64,000 bases of DNA, taken from assembly GCA_029856365.1 (NCBI GenBank), contig JAHQWW010000010.1, positions 1-64,000 on the forward strand. Direction: 5' to 3'. This document shows positions 17,675 to 26,962 of this stretch, in pieces. The position numbers and the translations under genes are program-made. Source of the stretch: Candidatus Hodarchaeota archaeon. Its GTDB lineage: Archaea > Asgardarchaeota > Heimdallarchaeia > Hodarchaeales > Hodarchaeaceae. Below the pieces are notes generated by a model that ran no database searches, had not been told where the DNA came from, and worked only from the letters and a program-made list of their open reading frames with translations. Numbering within the stretch: the first letter of the stretch is position 1; every line of letters starts with the position of its first letter.

Positions 17675-20600
17675 ATGGACATCGAAAACAAACTTAAACA
17701 AATTCAAAAACTAGAAAGGAAAAAAAAGTGGGAAGATGCTAGTAAAGCATCTGTTGAGTTAGCTGAATACCACATTGAAAAGAAGAATTTCACTGAAGGT
17801 TTAAAATATCTTGAACAAGCAATTTCATCTCAACAAAAGGAAAAAAAAGCAGAAAAAGTCATTATTCTTTACAGAAAAATAATTGGTGCTGCTAGAAAGG
17901 GCAAAAATAAAACAAGAAAAGAATTATTCCGATATGCTGCTGCAGCAATCCCTTTGATCGAAGAATATATTCGAGTTTTAAGAGAGAGTGATCGCTACAT
18001 TTCTAAGCATGGTGCTATGACTCTATATTTTCTTGGAGAGTGTCGTGAAATTGTCTCTGGTGTCAGCCAACGAAATGAGGAATTTACCCGTGCAGGTCAT
18101 ATTTTTGTTGAAGTAGGTGAAAAACTTTCTATCTCGAAAAAAACCGAGGGAGATGCAGATGAATCGTTTGAGAAAGCACGTACAATATTCGATCTAATAA
18201 ATAACAAAGAAGAGACATTTAAAGCGCTTCTTGTTGAGGCAGAAATAAATGTTAGGAAATATCGTTTAGAGAGAGGATTTTTATTATTTGACGAAGCAAG
18301 GGGTAAGTTTGATGACGAGGATCACCAAGGAAAAGTAGTAGATTTGGAGAAGGTAGTATATGCTGAAATGGGACTAGAACTTCTGCAAAACCATTTTTCA
18401 GATAAGGAAAAGAACAAGATCGCTGACATGCTCATTTCAAAATCAAGAGAAGCTCATTTATTGGCAAAATCTCTCGATGAAGTGTCTGAAATCCTCTTTG
18501 AAATTGGAATAATAAACCTTATGAATAAACAACTCGAGAAAGGATTCAGATTCTTCGATGAAGCAATTACTAATTCTCAATTAGTTAATGATGAAGCCAT
18601 TCCAAAGAAAATTTTGGAGTACCTATTTCAAGAAGGTAAAAATCAAGCCCAGGATCTTCTTAAACCTTCTTTATCGATTGATTCATCCTTTGATCTTGGT
18701 AAACTTCCATTTATGACTTACTTTGATAAAATGGAGGAGATCTGTAAAGAATTAAATACAGGCCAAGAAATAGAAGAAGTAGCATTGTATATATGGCAAT
18801 TAGGATTGGATTTACAAGAAGAAAAAGTTATTCGTGATGATTTCCCCTTTATAGAGAAAGCAGTTAATTATCTTATTAATAATAACCGTATTAATAGTAT
18901 CCATACGATTGGTGATGTACTGGAAAAAAGACTCGAACAGTTTGCAGAAAAAAGAGATATTAGAAAATTTCAGAGTTTAAAAACCTTTTTAGTGAATATG
19001 TATACACGAATCGATGATTATCAATCAGCAGGATTTTTAAACGTCAAGATTGCGCAAATCTATGCTTCATGGGGGAATTATGAAAAACAAGTTTCTTGTT
19101 TAAGTGAAACAGCATCCCTCATTCAAAATGCTGATCAAGAAACAGTGAAAGCTTTTAGTGAGGCTCTCAATGAACAGTTTACCCGCTTGGAATCCTATGT
19201 GCCTGATTCAATTTATAATGAAATCTTATATCTTCTCGGTAACTCATACTTACTACTCAAAGATAATGATAAGTATGATTCGTTATTTTCAACTATTGCG
19301 TTAAAATCTCTAGAAACAAATGATTTTTCTAAAGCAATGGAATTTCATCAACAAGATTATGAATTTCTTATTAGAACAAAGAATTTTTCTCGGGCACTAG
19401 CGAGAGTAGAAGAGTTTTTAAAACCCCTTTTTTCAAAAGGAAAACATCAACTTGCTAAAAATCTCAGATCTAAACAAATTAAATTGTTAATTGAGTCAAA
19501 ATCTTCTCAAGAACAAGTACTACAAATTATAAAAAGCCTAGAGGATCAGATCACGGAAACTCTTGCCCAAAAAGCCGATATTACACTGGTGAATGACCTA
19601 TTTAATCATATCATTGACCTATATAATTATTTAGGATTGAAAGAAGCTCAAGGGGATGCATTATTTGAGATGGCAAGTCGTTTATTTGAATTGGAATATG
19701 TTGACGCTGGATTTGAATATCTCAATAAGGCCTATGAGCAATTTAAGATAGAAAATGCTATTGAAAAACAGGGTCTATTATTTGACCTCGCTTTCGAGAA
19801 AAAGAATTTTTACCAAGATCTTGCTGATCAAGCAACTGCAGATCGATTTCTGAATTTTTTAATTAGGAATCTCATAGAACTGAACCAGATTAAAGAAGCA
19901 GCAGAGTTAATAATGAGTCGTGCCATTCAGCTTATTCCAATAGATGAAGCTAAGGCTTCTGATCAGTTTGAAGAAGTAAAAAAGTTAATATCACAAACAC
20001 AATCATCCGAGGATATTTTACAGTATTATCAACATTATGGATCTGCTCTTTTAAAAGCAGGGAAAATTAACAAAGGAATGGAAACTCTAGCAAAAGCAGA
20101 AGGTTCTACTTCCACAAATTCTCTATCAATTGCAGATACATGCTTAACAGTAGCAAAAGATAGATTTACAGAAAAAGACTATGATGTTTATTTTATCCTT
20201 GTAGATCGTGCACTATCTATCTATACTGATTTGGAAATGTTTCAGGAATCCTCATCTATTGCTCTTGCTGAAGCTCGGAAATTATGGAGTGTCAATAATT
20301 TACCTTACACAATGATCTATTTAGAACGAGCGTGGGCGCCTCTGGCGATGACTTATGATGAAAAATTAGCCCAATCAATTCAACCAGTCCTGCAAGTATC
20401 AGAAGAGTTTGTTACCGCTCTTTTTGAACAAAAGAAGTATGATGAAGCAAAAAACTTTCTAGAATTTCAAGAACGAATCTATAAACAATTAAACCTCACA
20501 GAAAAAATTTTAGAGGTAGAGAGGAGGAAAATTGATGCTTTAATTGGACGTGGTAATCTCGATGGCGCCCTTTCTCAAGTTCTTGATATGGCAACTATTG

Positions 20601-21484
20601 GAATCGAAGAATCGAAGTTTAAAGAAACAGTAGCTCTTCTAAAAGATCTAATGCCTAGATTTATCACAGCATCCCCATTAAAAGCAAAAGACCTCCTTAA
20701 AATTTTCATCAATATCCTCCTGACGATGGAACCAACAGAAACAGCTCTGAAGATCCTCTATGAATCCATTGATTCCTATATAATGTTGATAATAGAATAT
20801 AAAAAGCAAAAAGAACTATTTCAAGAGCAAATTGCCCTTTTTTTCAGCGCTTTGACCGAGGTAGCAGAAGCAGAACAAGTTCTAGGCCACTTTATGATTC
20901 ACTTTAGTCAAGAAATGACCAAACATAAAGATTATCAAATGCTTTTTACTACTTTGAAAAACAATATTGCCAACTTACAAATGACTAATTCTACTAATAA
21001 AATGAAGATAATAAATGAAATAAGCTCAATATTGGAATACCATGATTTAACTCCGCACACTATTATGGAAGGATTTGAATTTCTAAATGATTTAGCCCAA
21101 AATATCGATGATCAGAATAGAGAGAGTGTTTCACGCGTTTTTTACATGATTGGTATGAAGCATAAATCACAAAAGGAGCTTTTTGATCATGCTGTTCAAT
21201 CAGCTCTTGAACAGTCAAAATTAATCGGAAATATTCCTCTTACATTAGATCTAATCTATGTGATGATTGAAGAAGACTTGAGAACAGAAAATTACTTAAA
21301 TGCATTCAGAAGACTAGATGAGGTTATAGAAAAGATAGAACAAGCTCCAATTGCGATAACAAAGAAATTTTCTAAATTACTAGATGAATATCAAGTAAAA
21401 TTAGCAAAAAAGAAAAATGATGAATTGATGGATCTTCTAGCAGCTAAACATCAAATAATCCGTGATAAATTCTTGAATCAGTAG
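17675..21484 (+). CDS. Giant all-helical solenoid protein (divergent TPR-like)
   Basis: The 1269-residue protein is almost wholly alpha-helical. Irregular helix pairs resemble degenerate TPR (KNFTEGLKYLEQAI, NDFSKAMEFHQQDY, KNFSRALARVEEFL, KINKGMETLAKAE). There is no signal peptide or membrane segment and no catalytic motif, and it is rich in Lys, Glu and Leu. ATG is preceded by AAGGAG (17658-17663). A small acidic protein gene follows 150 nt downstream. Long cytosolic solenoids of this kind serve as scaffolds or coat-like structures, but no partner is visible and no function should be assigned. Confidence 0.75.
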   Translation: MDIENKLKQIQKLERKKKWEDASKASVELAEYHIEKKNFTEGLKYLEQAISSQQKEKKAEKVIILYRKIIGAARKGKNKTRKELFRYAAAAIPLIEEYIRVLRESDRYISKHGAMTLYFLGECREIVSGVSQRNEEFTRAGHIFVEVGEKLSISKKTEGDADESFEKARTIFDLINNKEETFKALLVEAEINVRKYRLERGFLLFDEARGKFDDEDHQGKVVDLEKVVYAEMGLELLQNHFSDKEKNKIADMLISKSREAHLLAKSLDEVSEILFEIGIINLMNKQLEKGFRFFDEAITNSQLVNDEAIPKKILEYLFQEGKNQAQDLLKPSLSIDSSFDLGKLPFMTYFDKMEEICKELNTGQEIEEVALYIWQLGLDLQEEKVIRDDFPFIEKAVNYLINNNRINSIHTIGDVLEKRLEQFAEKRDIRKFQSLKTFLVNMYTRIDDYQSAGFLNVKIAQIYASWGNYEKQVSCLSETASLIQNADQETVKAFSEALNEQFTRLESYVPDSIYNEILYLLGNSYLLLKDNDKYDSLFSTIALKSLETNDFSKAMEFHQQDYEFLIRTKNFSRALARVEEFLKPLFSKGKHQLAKNLRSKQIKLLIESKSSQEQVLQIIKSLEDQITETLAQKADITLVNDLFNHIIDLYNYLGLKEAQGDALFEMASRLFELEYVDAGFEYLNKAYEQFKIENAIEKQGLLFDLAFEKKNFYQDLADQATADRFLNFLIRNLIELNQIKEAAELIMSRAIQLIPIDEAKASDQFEEVKKLISQTQSSEDILQYYQHYGSALLKAGKINKGMETLAKAEGSTSTNSLSIADTCLTVAKDRFTEKDYDVYFILVDRALSIYTDLEMFQESSSIALAEARKLWSVNNLPYTMIYLERAWAPLAMTYDEKLAQSIQPVLQVSEEFVTALFEQKKYDEAKNFLEFQERIYKQLNLTEKILEVERRKIDALIGRGNLDGALSQVLDMATIGIEESKFKETVALLKDLMPRFITASPLKAKDLLKIFINILLTMEPTETALKILYESIDSYIMLIIEYKKQKELFQEQIALFFSALTEVAEAEQVLGHFMIHFSQEMTKHKDYQMLFTTLKNNIANLQMTNSTNKMKIINEISSILEYHDLTPHTIMEGFEFLNDLAQNIDDQNRESVSRVFYMIGMKHKSQKELFDHAVQSALEQSKLIGNIPLTLDLIYVMIEEDLRTENYLNAFRRLDEVIEKIEQAPIAITKKFSKLLDEYQVKLAKKKNDELMDLLAAKHQIIRDKFLNQ

Positions 21485-21636
21485 ATTCTTAAGATGAGGT
21501 TAATAGATCCAAAGACTATTCTTGATAATGAGCTTGTATTGAAATGAAATTATTAGACGAGGTCAAGAAAAAAAATAGCAACTAATAAAAAATAGCAAAT
21601 GTAAAGTTCAATTAGATATTTTGAAGGTTAATTCTT

Positions 21637-22071
21637 ATGAGTAGTGACTATACGGCTTGGTTCTGTCAAGAAATGAAAAAGCTGCTTGATTTGATAGCAA
21701 ATCGTGTACATCAGACTAATCCTGTAGAAATCAATAAGCAAGTTGCGGAAATCCAGCGCGGAATAGAATATGGTACTAATAATCCTGGTTCAATTGATAA
21801 TTTACTCCTCAAACTAGGTAGAAACTTTATTGATTCTTTTCAAGTTTACTTACGTCAAATGAAGGCCAAATCTCCCACAGGCATTCCACCTGGTGGTCAA
21901 GCAACATTACTTGCGGGAGTGGATGATAGTCCACTAAGGGAGGATGAGGCTACAAGCCAGCAATTCAGTGTTGATGAGTTAAAAGGGGCATTGAAAACAC
22001 GAAAGAAGGAAAAAATTGTAAAGAAAATGAAGGGTTCCTTAGATCTATTGAAGGAATATGAAGATAGTTAA
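21637..22071 (+). CDS. Small uncharacterised protein
   Basis: The 144 residues comprise a helical N-terminal half (about 1-85), a flexible Gly/Pro/Thr linker (IPPGGQATLLAGVDDSP) and a charged C-terminal helix (KTRKKEKIVKKMKGSLDLLKEYED). There are no cysteines beyond one and no membrane segment. It follows the 1269-residue solenoid on the same strand after 152 nt and may be co-expressed with it. I do not recognise the family. Confidence 0.6.
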   Translation: MSSDYTAWFCQEMKKLLDLIANRVHQTNPVEINKQVAEIQRGIEYGTNNPGSIDNLLLKLGRNFIDSFQVYLRQMKAKSPTGIPPGGQATLLAGVDDSPLREDEATSQQFSVDELKGALKTRKKEKIVKKMKGSLDLLKEYEDS

Positions 22072-22135
22072 TAAAATCTCCAAATGATTAGTTATGACTC
22101 TTCTTTTTCTGAAAAATTTCGAATATTCTTTATTC

Positions 22136-22660
22136 TTAAGACTCAAGCTCAGATACTAAAACATCAATCTGGTCTGTAAGTTCTTTCAATGTTCCATTGT
22201 TCTTGACAATATAATTTACGGGAAGTTGAGAGATTTGAATTTCGGTTAGATGATCAGACCATCTTTTCCAATCTTGATCAGAGATCTTTTCACTCATGCG
22301 GATTTCAAGTCTCTTTTTACGTGTTTCAGAAGATGTTTCAATTCTAATAAATTTGAATCCGAGTGATTTAAGATAGTCCACTTCATTCCTCCTTCGTATA
22401 TCATCGACTACTATTGAATCAGAGGATTCTTGAATCTTTTTAGCTAAGTATTTTATCCAGACATCATCATCAAATTCACGAAAAAATCTCCCTATTCCTT
22501 GGAGTAAATCTCTGGTAATTTCTAATTCTAACTCCTGTGCAATTTCTCTCATCTTACCAGAAAGTCGCATACGGATAAATTTATATTTATTAATAATGTG
22601 TGTTGCTGCGGTAGATTTTCCACTTCCCATGTGACCGGTTATTCCAATTAGAAGCTGCAT
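22136..22660 (-). CDS. P-loop nucleotide kinase (deoxynucleoside monophosphate / dephospho-CoA kinase-like)
   Basis: The 174 residues begin MQLLIGITGHMGSGKST, a Walker A motif at the very N-terminus. A conserved SIVVDDIRRRNEVDYLKSLG (strand 3 with DD-x-R) and an ETRKKRLEIR lid-like segment follow. This is the arrangement of small NMP kinases and of dephospho-CoA kinase. The DDIRRRNE segment is closer to deoxynucleoside monophosphate kinases, but I cannot fix the substrate. ATG with AGGT nine bases upstream. A membrane-protein gene lies upstream on the same strand, separated by 34 nt. Confidence 0.7.
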   Translation of the reverse strand: MQLLIGITGHMGSGKSTAATHIINKYKFIRMRLSGKMREIAQELELEITRDLLQGIGRFFREFDDDVWIKYLAKKIQESSDSIVVDDIRRRNEVDYLKSLGFKFIRIETSSETRKKRLEIRMSEKISDQDWKRWSDHLTEIQISQLPVNYIVKNNGTLKELTDQIDVLVSELES

Positions 22661-22694
22661 AACTATACTACCTGAAGAAAATTATTGTTATTAA

Positions 22695-24527
22695 CTATAG
22701 ATTTAGATTATTCGGAGGATCAAACTCATTAGAATCTGTCTGTTCTTTTTTCTCATCGGGACTTTTATCATATTGAGCCAAAGACAAATCAATCGATTCT
22801 GGAGTTCTTTCTTTGGGCTGAAACGTGACTACAGCGGGCCTTCGTGAAATGAAAATCTTTCGGATCACCCAACCAAGTCCGAATATAAATCCAGCGTAGA
22901 ACGCAACTGATTCAACATATTCAAAATACATTACAGCACGAAAAAGAATTTCAACGAAGCCTTGGCTTAAAAGAGGGGCATCCGCGTATATTTCTGGGGT
23001 TGCTTCATGTAATTCATAGATATCACCAAGAATATTTGTTATTATCAATACAAAAGCTGTCGATATGAGAAGGAAAAAGACAGAAAGACGTTCTTTTACT
23101 CGTGGGGTCACAATAGTAATAGAAAGGAATTTGAAAGCGGCAGCTATAATAAAATAGAGAGGTAAGAGAAGAAATGGAATGTACCTAAAAGTGGGCCATA
23201 TGACCTGGAACCATTCTGACAATGGGAGTAATAACTCATCATAGATCAGATAAATTATTGAAGGAATCTCAATATCTAGCTCTAACATTTGTAAAATACC
23301 ACGTAAACTGTTCCAAAATAATCCCAGCCACGCTGAAAACATAATCAGATATTTCATAATCACAGCAACCTTAGGAGGGGAACGAGTGATAATCCGTCCA
23401 CTTCGGGCTACTTCTACTCCTTTAAAAACCGCTGTGAATATAGCAACAATTGCAAATCCCTCTGCAAACCCAACAATCACAGTAGCGATAAGAGTAATGA
23501 AAACAAAATCGAGTTGAATTATATTTATGACATCAAGTGCACGGGTCATGAATACAGCCCACAAATCGGTCTTTCCCTCGAAGAAGATATCCCAAATTAA
23601 CCATGCTACAACTGGAAGTAAATATAAAATGCCTATTAAGGGGATAATCAGTAGGAAGTTTACACTTGTTATAAATGCAGTTATTTTAAGTCCTTTCCAC
23701 AAAATTAGGAAAATAAATTTGGCTATTTGATAAATCCACCATATAAGCAGTCCAATGAGAATAATTCCAATAATAGGCGCAATGGGAGTAGTCAACAGAT
23801 CGGAAAGGAATAATCCGAATATTGGTATCCCAAGCCATGCTAATATTTTGTATAGCCGCTTATTTTCCTCTTCTTCATCTACTTTCTCCTCTTTTTTAAA
23901 GCGCGAAGCTACCCTATTTCTAGCAAGAGTTGTTAAAATGGATAGAAAAATCAACACAGAGAATGCAATTATGATTATGAAGAAAAAATCAAAATAGATA
24001 TTTCGGGCAGTCTGATAAAATTCCTTCCCCGTTCCTATTTTCTCAGTTAGATCAGGAATCTCTACTCTAAAAGAAACAAGTACCCATTCCATAACAAGAA
24101 CAGGAAGAAGTTCAAGATAAGTTGGTTTTATGTTCAAGGTAGGATTTTCTTGATACAGGAACACATCTAGGAGTAGATAGATAGCAGAACAAAATGATAG
24201 CGCCAATGCCGCAAAAAGGAAGAAACGGGTATTATATACCATTTGATTTGTTTCTTCGTCACGTAAACCAAATTCTGACGCCATATCGAATAAAACTATC
24301 TTGGAAAAACCGATAAGAACAAAAATAAAACAGATACTTGAAAGTAAGATTGCAATTACGTATGCTGGATCTTCAATTGTTGCAGTTGATAGATCAATTT
24401 CTTGAGAAACAAACATCACACCAATAATTAATAGTGCTATAATAAGCAAACCTATAATTTTATAAATCTGGCTTTTAAGGTATTCTTTCCATGGAATACG
24501 AGTCAATTCAGTTATAAAAGAAGACAT
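22695..24527 (-). CDS. Large polytopic membrane protein of unknown family
   Basis: The 610 residues contain about a dozen hydrophobic segments. There is a charged loop (KKEEKVDEEEENKR) near residue 215 and a hydrophilic C-terminal tail of about 50 residues (QPKERTPESIDLSLAQYDKS). No transporter or enzyme signature is recognisable. I moved the start from TTG 24548 to ATG 24527 because AAAGGAG sits 9 nt before this ATG. The gene precedes the small kinase by 34 nt and may be in an operon with it. Confidence 0.65.
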   Translation of the reverse strand: MSSFITELTRIPWKEYLKSQIYKIIGLLIIALLIIGVMFVSQEIDLSTATIEDPAYVIAILLSSICFIFVLIGFSKIVLFDMASEFGLRDEETNQMVYNTRFFLFAALALSFCSAIYLLLDVFLYQENPTLNIKPTYLELLPVLVMEWVLVSFRVEIPDLTEKIGTGKEFYQTARNIYFDFFFIIIIAFSVLIFLSILTTLARNRVASRFKKEEKVDEEEENKRLYKILAWLGIPIFGLFLSDLLTTPIAPIIGIILIGLLIWWIYQIAKFIFLILWKGLKITAFITSVNFLLIIPLIGILYLLPVVAWLIWDIFFEGKTDLWAVFMTRALDVINIIQLDFVFITLIATVIVGFAEGFAIVAIFTAVFKGVEVARSGRIITRSPPKVAVIMKYLIMFSAWLGLFWNSLRGILQMLELDIEIPSIIYLIYDELLLPLSEWFQVIWPTFRYIPFLLLPLYFIIAAAFKFLSITIVTPRVKERLSVFFLLISTAFVLIITNILGDIYELHEATPEIYADAPLLSQGFVEILFRAVMYFEYVESVAFYAGFIFGLGWVIRKIFISRRPAVVTFQPKERTPESIDLSLAQYDKSPDEKKEQTDSNEFDPPNNLNL

Positions 24528-24712
24528 CAAGCTTAACTCCTTTAACAAAATGTTTTACGTTCTTGTAGCTGGGAAGGAAGTATAAATCACCAATAAAATT
24601 AATCAATAGTCTTTTACATTGGTTAAATGCCTATTGTTATAAAGCTTAACTTCCTAAAACAGTTTGCAGGAAATCAAAACATTATAGTTATATACTAAAG
24701 ACTCTTTGCATA

Positions 24713-24753
24713 AAGTAAATGAGTAGATTTTAAAATTATAACTTCATTTACTT
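24713..24753. promoter_or_regulatory. Perfect 10-bp inverted repeat flanking a TATA-like box upstream of the GTPase gene
   Basis: AAGTAAATGA (24713-24722) and TCATTTACTT (24744-24753) are perfect inverted arms. The 21-nt spacer contains TTTTAAAATTATA (24728-24740), a good archaeal TATA-box candidate about 42-54 nt before the GTPase ATG. Arms straddling a TATA box are typical of an archaeal repressor operator, by inference. Confidence 0.45.
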
Positions 24754-24781
24754 CTCAGTAAATTTTGATAAGTGAAAACTA

Positions 24782-25336
24782 ATGAATTACGCCGATGATA
24801 AGGCAAAGTATCACCTTAAAATCATTGTTTGTGGGGCTGGAGCTGTAGGAAAAACTTCAATAGTACGACGTTACGTGGAAGATAAATTTGAATTCAACTA
24901 CTTACTTACAGTGGGTTTGGATCCTACGAATCGTCGAATTGAGGTGGATGGAACCCTTGTTAATCTAGTAATCTTTGATGTAGCAGGCCAAAAACGTTTC
25001 CAGACACTTCGAGATATCTTTTTCAGGAAAGCCAATGGTGCTCTTTTAGTATTCGATCTCACACGATCAGAAACTCTTGATGAGTTGTACGAATGGAAAG
25101 AGCAAATTGATGATCGGCTTGGGAAAGATCGTATCCCTATAATTTTGGTTGGTAACAAATCTGACCTTGAGGACATAGTACGAATTGATTATGGTTATCT
25201 CGAAGACCAAGTTATTCCAGATTTTACACCCATCAAATATCTTGAAACTTCAGCCTATCATGATGAAAATATACGGGAAACATTTTTCTATTTAACCAAA
25301 GAAATTCTAGAACGGGAAGGTATTATTTCATCATAG
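24782..25336 (+). CDS. Ras/Rab-like small GTPase
   Basis: The 184-residue GTPase has all boxes: G1 GAGAVGKTS (18-26), G2 Thr43 in LLTVGLDP, G3 DVAGQ (66-70, with the catalytic Gln), G4 NKSD (125-128) and G5 TSAYH (about 156-160). The DVAGQKRF switch II and the TVGLD switch I place it among Asgard Rab/Arf-like small GTPases. There is no C-terminal cysteine or CAAX box and no N-terminal glycine, so lipid anchoring is not predicted. It is monocistronic, with a probable operator upstream and a hairpin/T-tract downstream. Confidence 0.92.
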   Translation: MNYADDKAKYHLKIIVCGAGAVGKTSIVRRYVEDKFEFNYLLTVGLDPTNRRIEVDGTLVNLVIFDVAGQKRFQTLRDIFFRKANGALLVFDLTRSETLDELYEWKEQIDDRLGKDRIPIILVGNKSDLEDIVRIDYGYLEDQVIPDFTPIKYLETSAYHDENIRETFFYLTKEILEREGIISS

Positions 25337-25355
25337 AAATTGTATCCTGGTAAAA

Positions 25356-25387
25356 GAAGGGAAATGCTTTCTCCCTGTCCCTTTTTC
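25356..25387 (+). terminator. Hairpin and T-tract after the GTPase gene
   Basis: AGGGA (25358-25362) pairs with TCCCT (25372-25376) across a 9-nt loop, followed by CCCTTTTTCTT. It lies 20 nt after the GTPase stop and is T-rich as expected for an archaeal terminator. Confidence 0.45.
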
Positions 25388-25719
25388 TTATGTAATCCTT
25401 GTAAAGGTCCGCAGAGAATTTATTTCCGAGAGAAATCGTTGTAATACTCTCGTAGATTTAACCCTTTTGATGATTTTTTTGAAAATCCTCATATATTTTA
25501 CTCTTCTACACATGCATAGTCTTTATTAGGTAAGGATTTCAAAATTTTATAAAAAATGGATTTATTTACACCTAAAAAAACGATGAATGATTTTAAAAGT
25601 CTATCTAGAGATTCTATTCACCAAAAAAAGTCGGAGACGGAGAAATTATTGGATGAAAAATAAATCCGACAAAAACCAACTTTTTATCCTAATATTTTTA
25701 GAAAAACATGTACACAAAA
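25388..25719. other. Gene-free stretch between the GTPase and the HgcB-like gene
   Basis: I see no supported gene. A 35-codon frame (25556-25663) with a TATA-like CTTTATTAGG 27 nt before it could be leaderless, but nothing else supports it. Confidence 0.3.
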
Positions 25720-25938
25720 TCATATTAATTGAGCAAAAAAATCTTGAAAAATAGGTTTATCAATCCTAAGTGCATTTCCTTCGCAATTTAATTCACATGC
25801 TCTACATTTCAGACAAAGAATGGGTTCTGCTAGTTCCGCCTTGTTATTATCAGTATCAAATACAAAACACCCCCTTGGACACACTTGTACACAGAACTGA
25901 CAACCAATACAACGTTTTGCATTAAAATGTATCACCAA
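25720..25938 (-). CDS. HgcB-like dicluster ferredoxin lacking the C-terminal cysteine tail
   Basis: The 72-residue ferredoxin has two [4Fe-4S] sets: C10-x2-C13-x2-C16-x3-C20 and C42-x2-C45-x2-C48-x3-C52, plus an extra Cys24. It lies 5 nt after the HgcA-like gene, the position of hgcB, which reduces the corrinoid of HgcA. Mercury-methylating HgcB has C-x-E-C-G-A in the second cluster, a further single Cys and a terminal Cys pair. Here the second cluster reads CLKCRACELNCEG and the protein stops at Ile72, without those cysteines. The start is TTG 25938 (GTG 25935 also possible), with GGAGG embedded in the end of the upstream gene 9 nt before, implying translational coupling. Likely role: electron donor to the corrinoid partner. 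Confidence 0.8.
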   Translation of the reverse strand: MVIHFNAKRCIGCQFCVQVCPRGCFVFDTDNNKAELAEPILCLKCRACELNCEGNALRIDKPIFQDFFAQLI

Positions 25939-25943
25939 ATCTG

Positions 25944-26924
25944 TTATCCTCCAATAATGAATGGTGCGATAATCAATCCAAAAATAATTACCACAGCTGC
26001 TCCAGCAAGGAGTATATAATCCTTTATGATAAAATCAGTTCCCCAAAGCGGTGTAAAGCCATCAAAATCTGTCCCGATAATTGAACCATATAGTAATAGG
26101 GTGCCAAACCCTATGATAAAATCCAAAGTCGAACTTGTAAAGAATAACATTGTACATAATGGAACCAGAAGGATAGAAAGGATCAAACCTTTGAATAATC
26201 CCGAATTGAAGGGAACCACTGGATAAAGAATACCTATTAGACAACCAAAAAACCATATATAGAATAAAAGGAATAGTACATTTGCTTGAAGCCACTTAGC
26301 CCATGGTTGTAGTACAAAACCAAGGGGTTGAGCTAAAATTGAAATTCCTAATACTAGAGGTAGTAAGATTAAGGAAATGAAGACGTTATGCGAGATACTA
26401 TTCTCTAAACGTTTTTTAAGATTAAATTCCACCTGGGACATCTTTGTTGATTTTGATTGATTATTCTGCAAGTACTCGCTTAAATCTTCAATATACACTG
26501 GACCGAATTTCGCTTCCCATTCAGCCTTTTTTAAAACGATATGATCCACTCCAACAGCAGAAAGTTGCGGAAGTATCAACTGACGATGATTTATCGCTTC
26601 TGTTAGATCAGTATCTGCTATTTGAGCAAGAATCTTCTCTGCAGTAAAATTACCTCCAGCAGCGGAACACCAAACATTCACACCCTCGGTATCAACTACC
26701 AACAACCAAGCGCTAATGCTCTGTTTCTCTAAAGAAGACACGATCCTTTTATATGTAACGAAATAATTTGAAGTTACCAAAACGGAAGATTCTTCAGAAG
26801 GCCTGGGATTACCAATGGGATAAAGTCCGGGTTTAACGTTCAAATTGAAACCTGGAAAGGCGAGTCCTGCAATAGCGATTGAAAATACTTCTTTGAATAT
26901 ATCCAGCATAGTCATTGCAATCAC
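25944..26924 (-). CDS. HgcA-like membrane corrinoid protein with altered cap helix
   Basis: The 326-residue protein has an N-terminal corrinoid domain of about 155 residues in the CdhE/HgcA fold: VKPGLYPIGNP (30-40), SSVLVTSNY, LLVVDTEGVNVWC (74-86), then INHRQLILPQL (111-121) and KFGPVYIEDL (139-148). Five membrane helices follow (about 180-326), including GTDFDGFTP, the counterpart of the N-F-T-G-x-T segment of HgcA. In HgcA the cap helix N-(V/I)-W-C-A-(A/G)-G-K presents Cys to cobalt. Here Cys86 is kept, but the motif reads NVWCSAAGG, without the G-K pair. The start is uncertain: GTG 26924, or ATG 26915 or 26909. It is the middle gene of methyltransferase-HgcA-HgcB. Corrinoid methyl carrier is well supported; mercury as acceptor is not. 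Confidence 0.85.
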   Translation of the reverse strand: MIAMTMLDIFKEVFSIAIAGLAFPGFNLNVKPGLYPIGNPRPSEESSVLVTSNYFVTYKRIVSSLEKQSISAWLLVVDTEGVNVWCSAAGGNFTAEKILAQIADTDLTEAINHRQLILPQLSAVGVDHIVLKKAEWEAKFGPVYIEDLSEYLQNNQSKSTKMSQVEFNLKKRLENSISHNVFISLILLPLVLGISILAQPLGFVLQPWAKWLQANVLFLLFYIWFFGCLIGILYPVVPFNSGLFKGLILSILLVPLCTMLFFTSSTLDFIIGFGTLLLYGSIIGTDFDGFTPLWGTDFIIKDYILLAGAAVVIIFGLIIAPFIIGG

Positions 26925-26962
26925 ACATCTAGGTTTGATGTTGTTCTATTTTTAGTTTACTC

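Noticed and set aside
16956..24782. A prenylation pathway linking the ICMT-like protein to the small GTPases
   Set aside because: Neither GTPase has a C-terminal cysteine, and the ICMT/PEMT fold has many other substrates.
25556..25663. 35-residue hydrophilic frame after the GTPase terminator
   Set aside because: A TATA-like box is at a leaderless distance, but nothing else supports coding.
25720..26924. Calling these genes hgcA and hgcB outright
   Set aside because: The cap helix lacks the G-K pair and HgcB lacks the terminal cysteines, so mercury methylation is not supported by the sequence.
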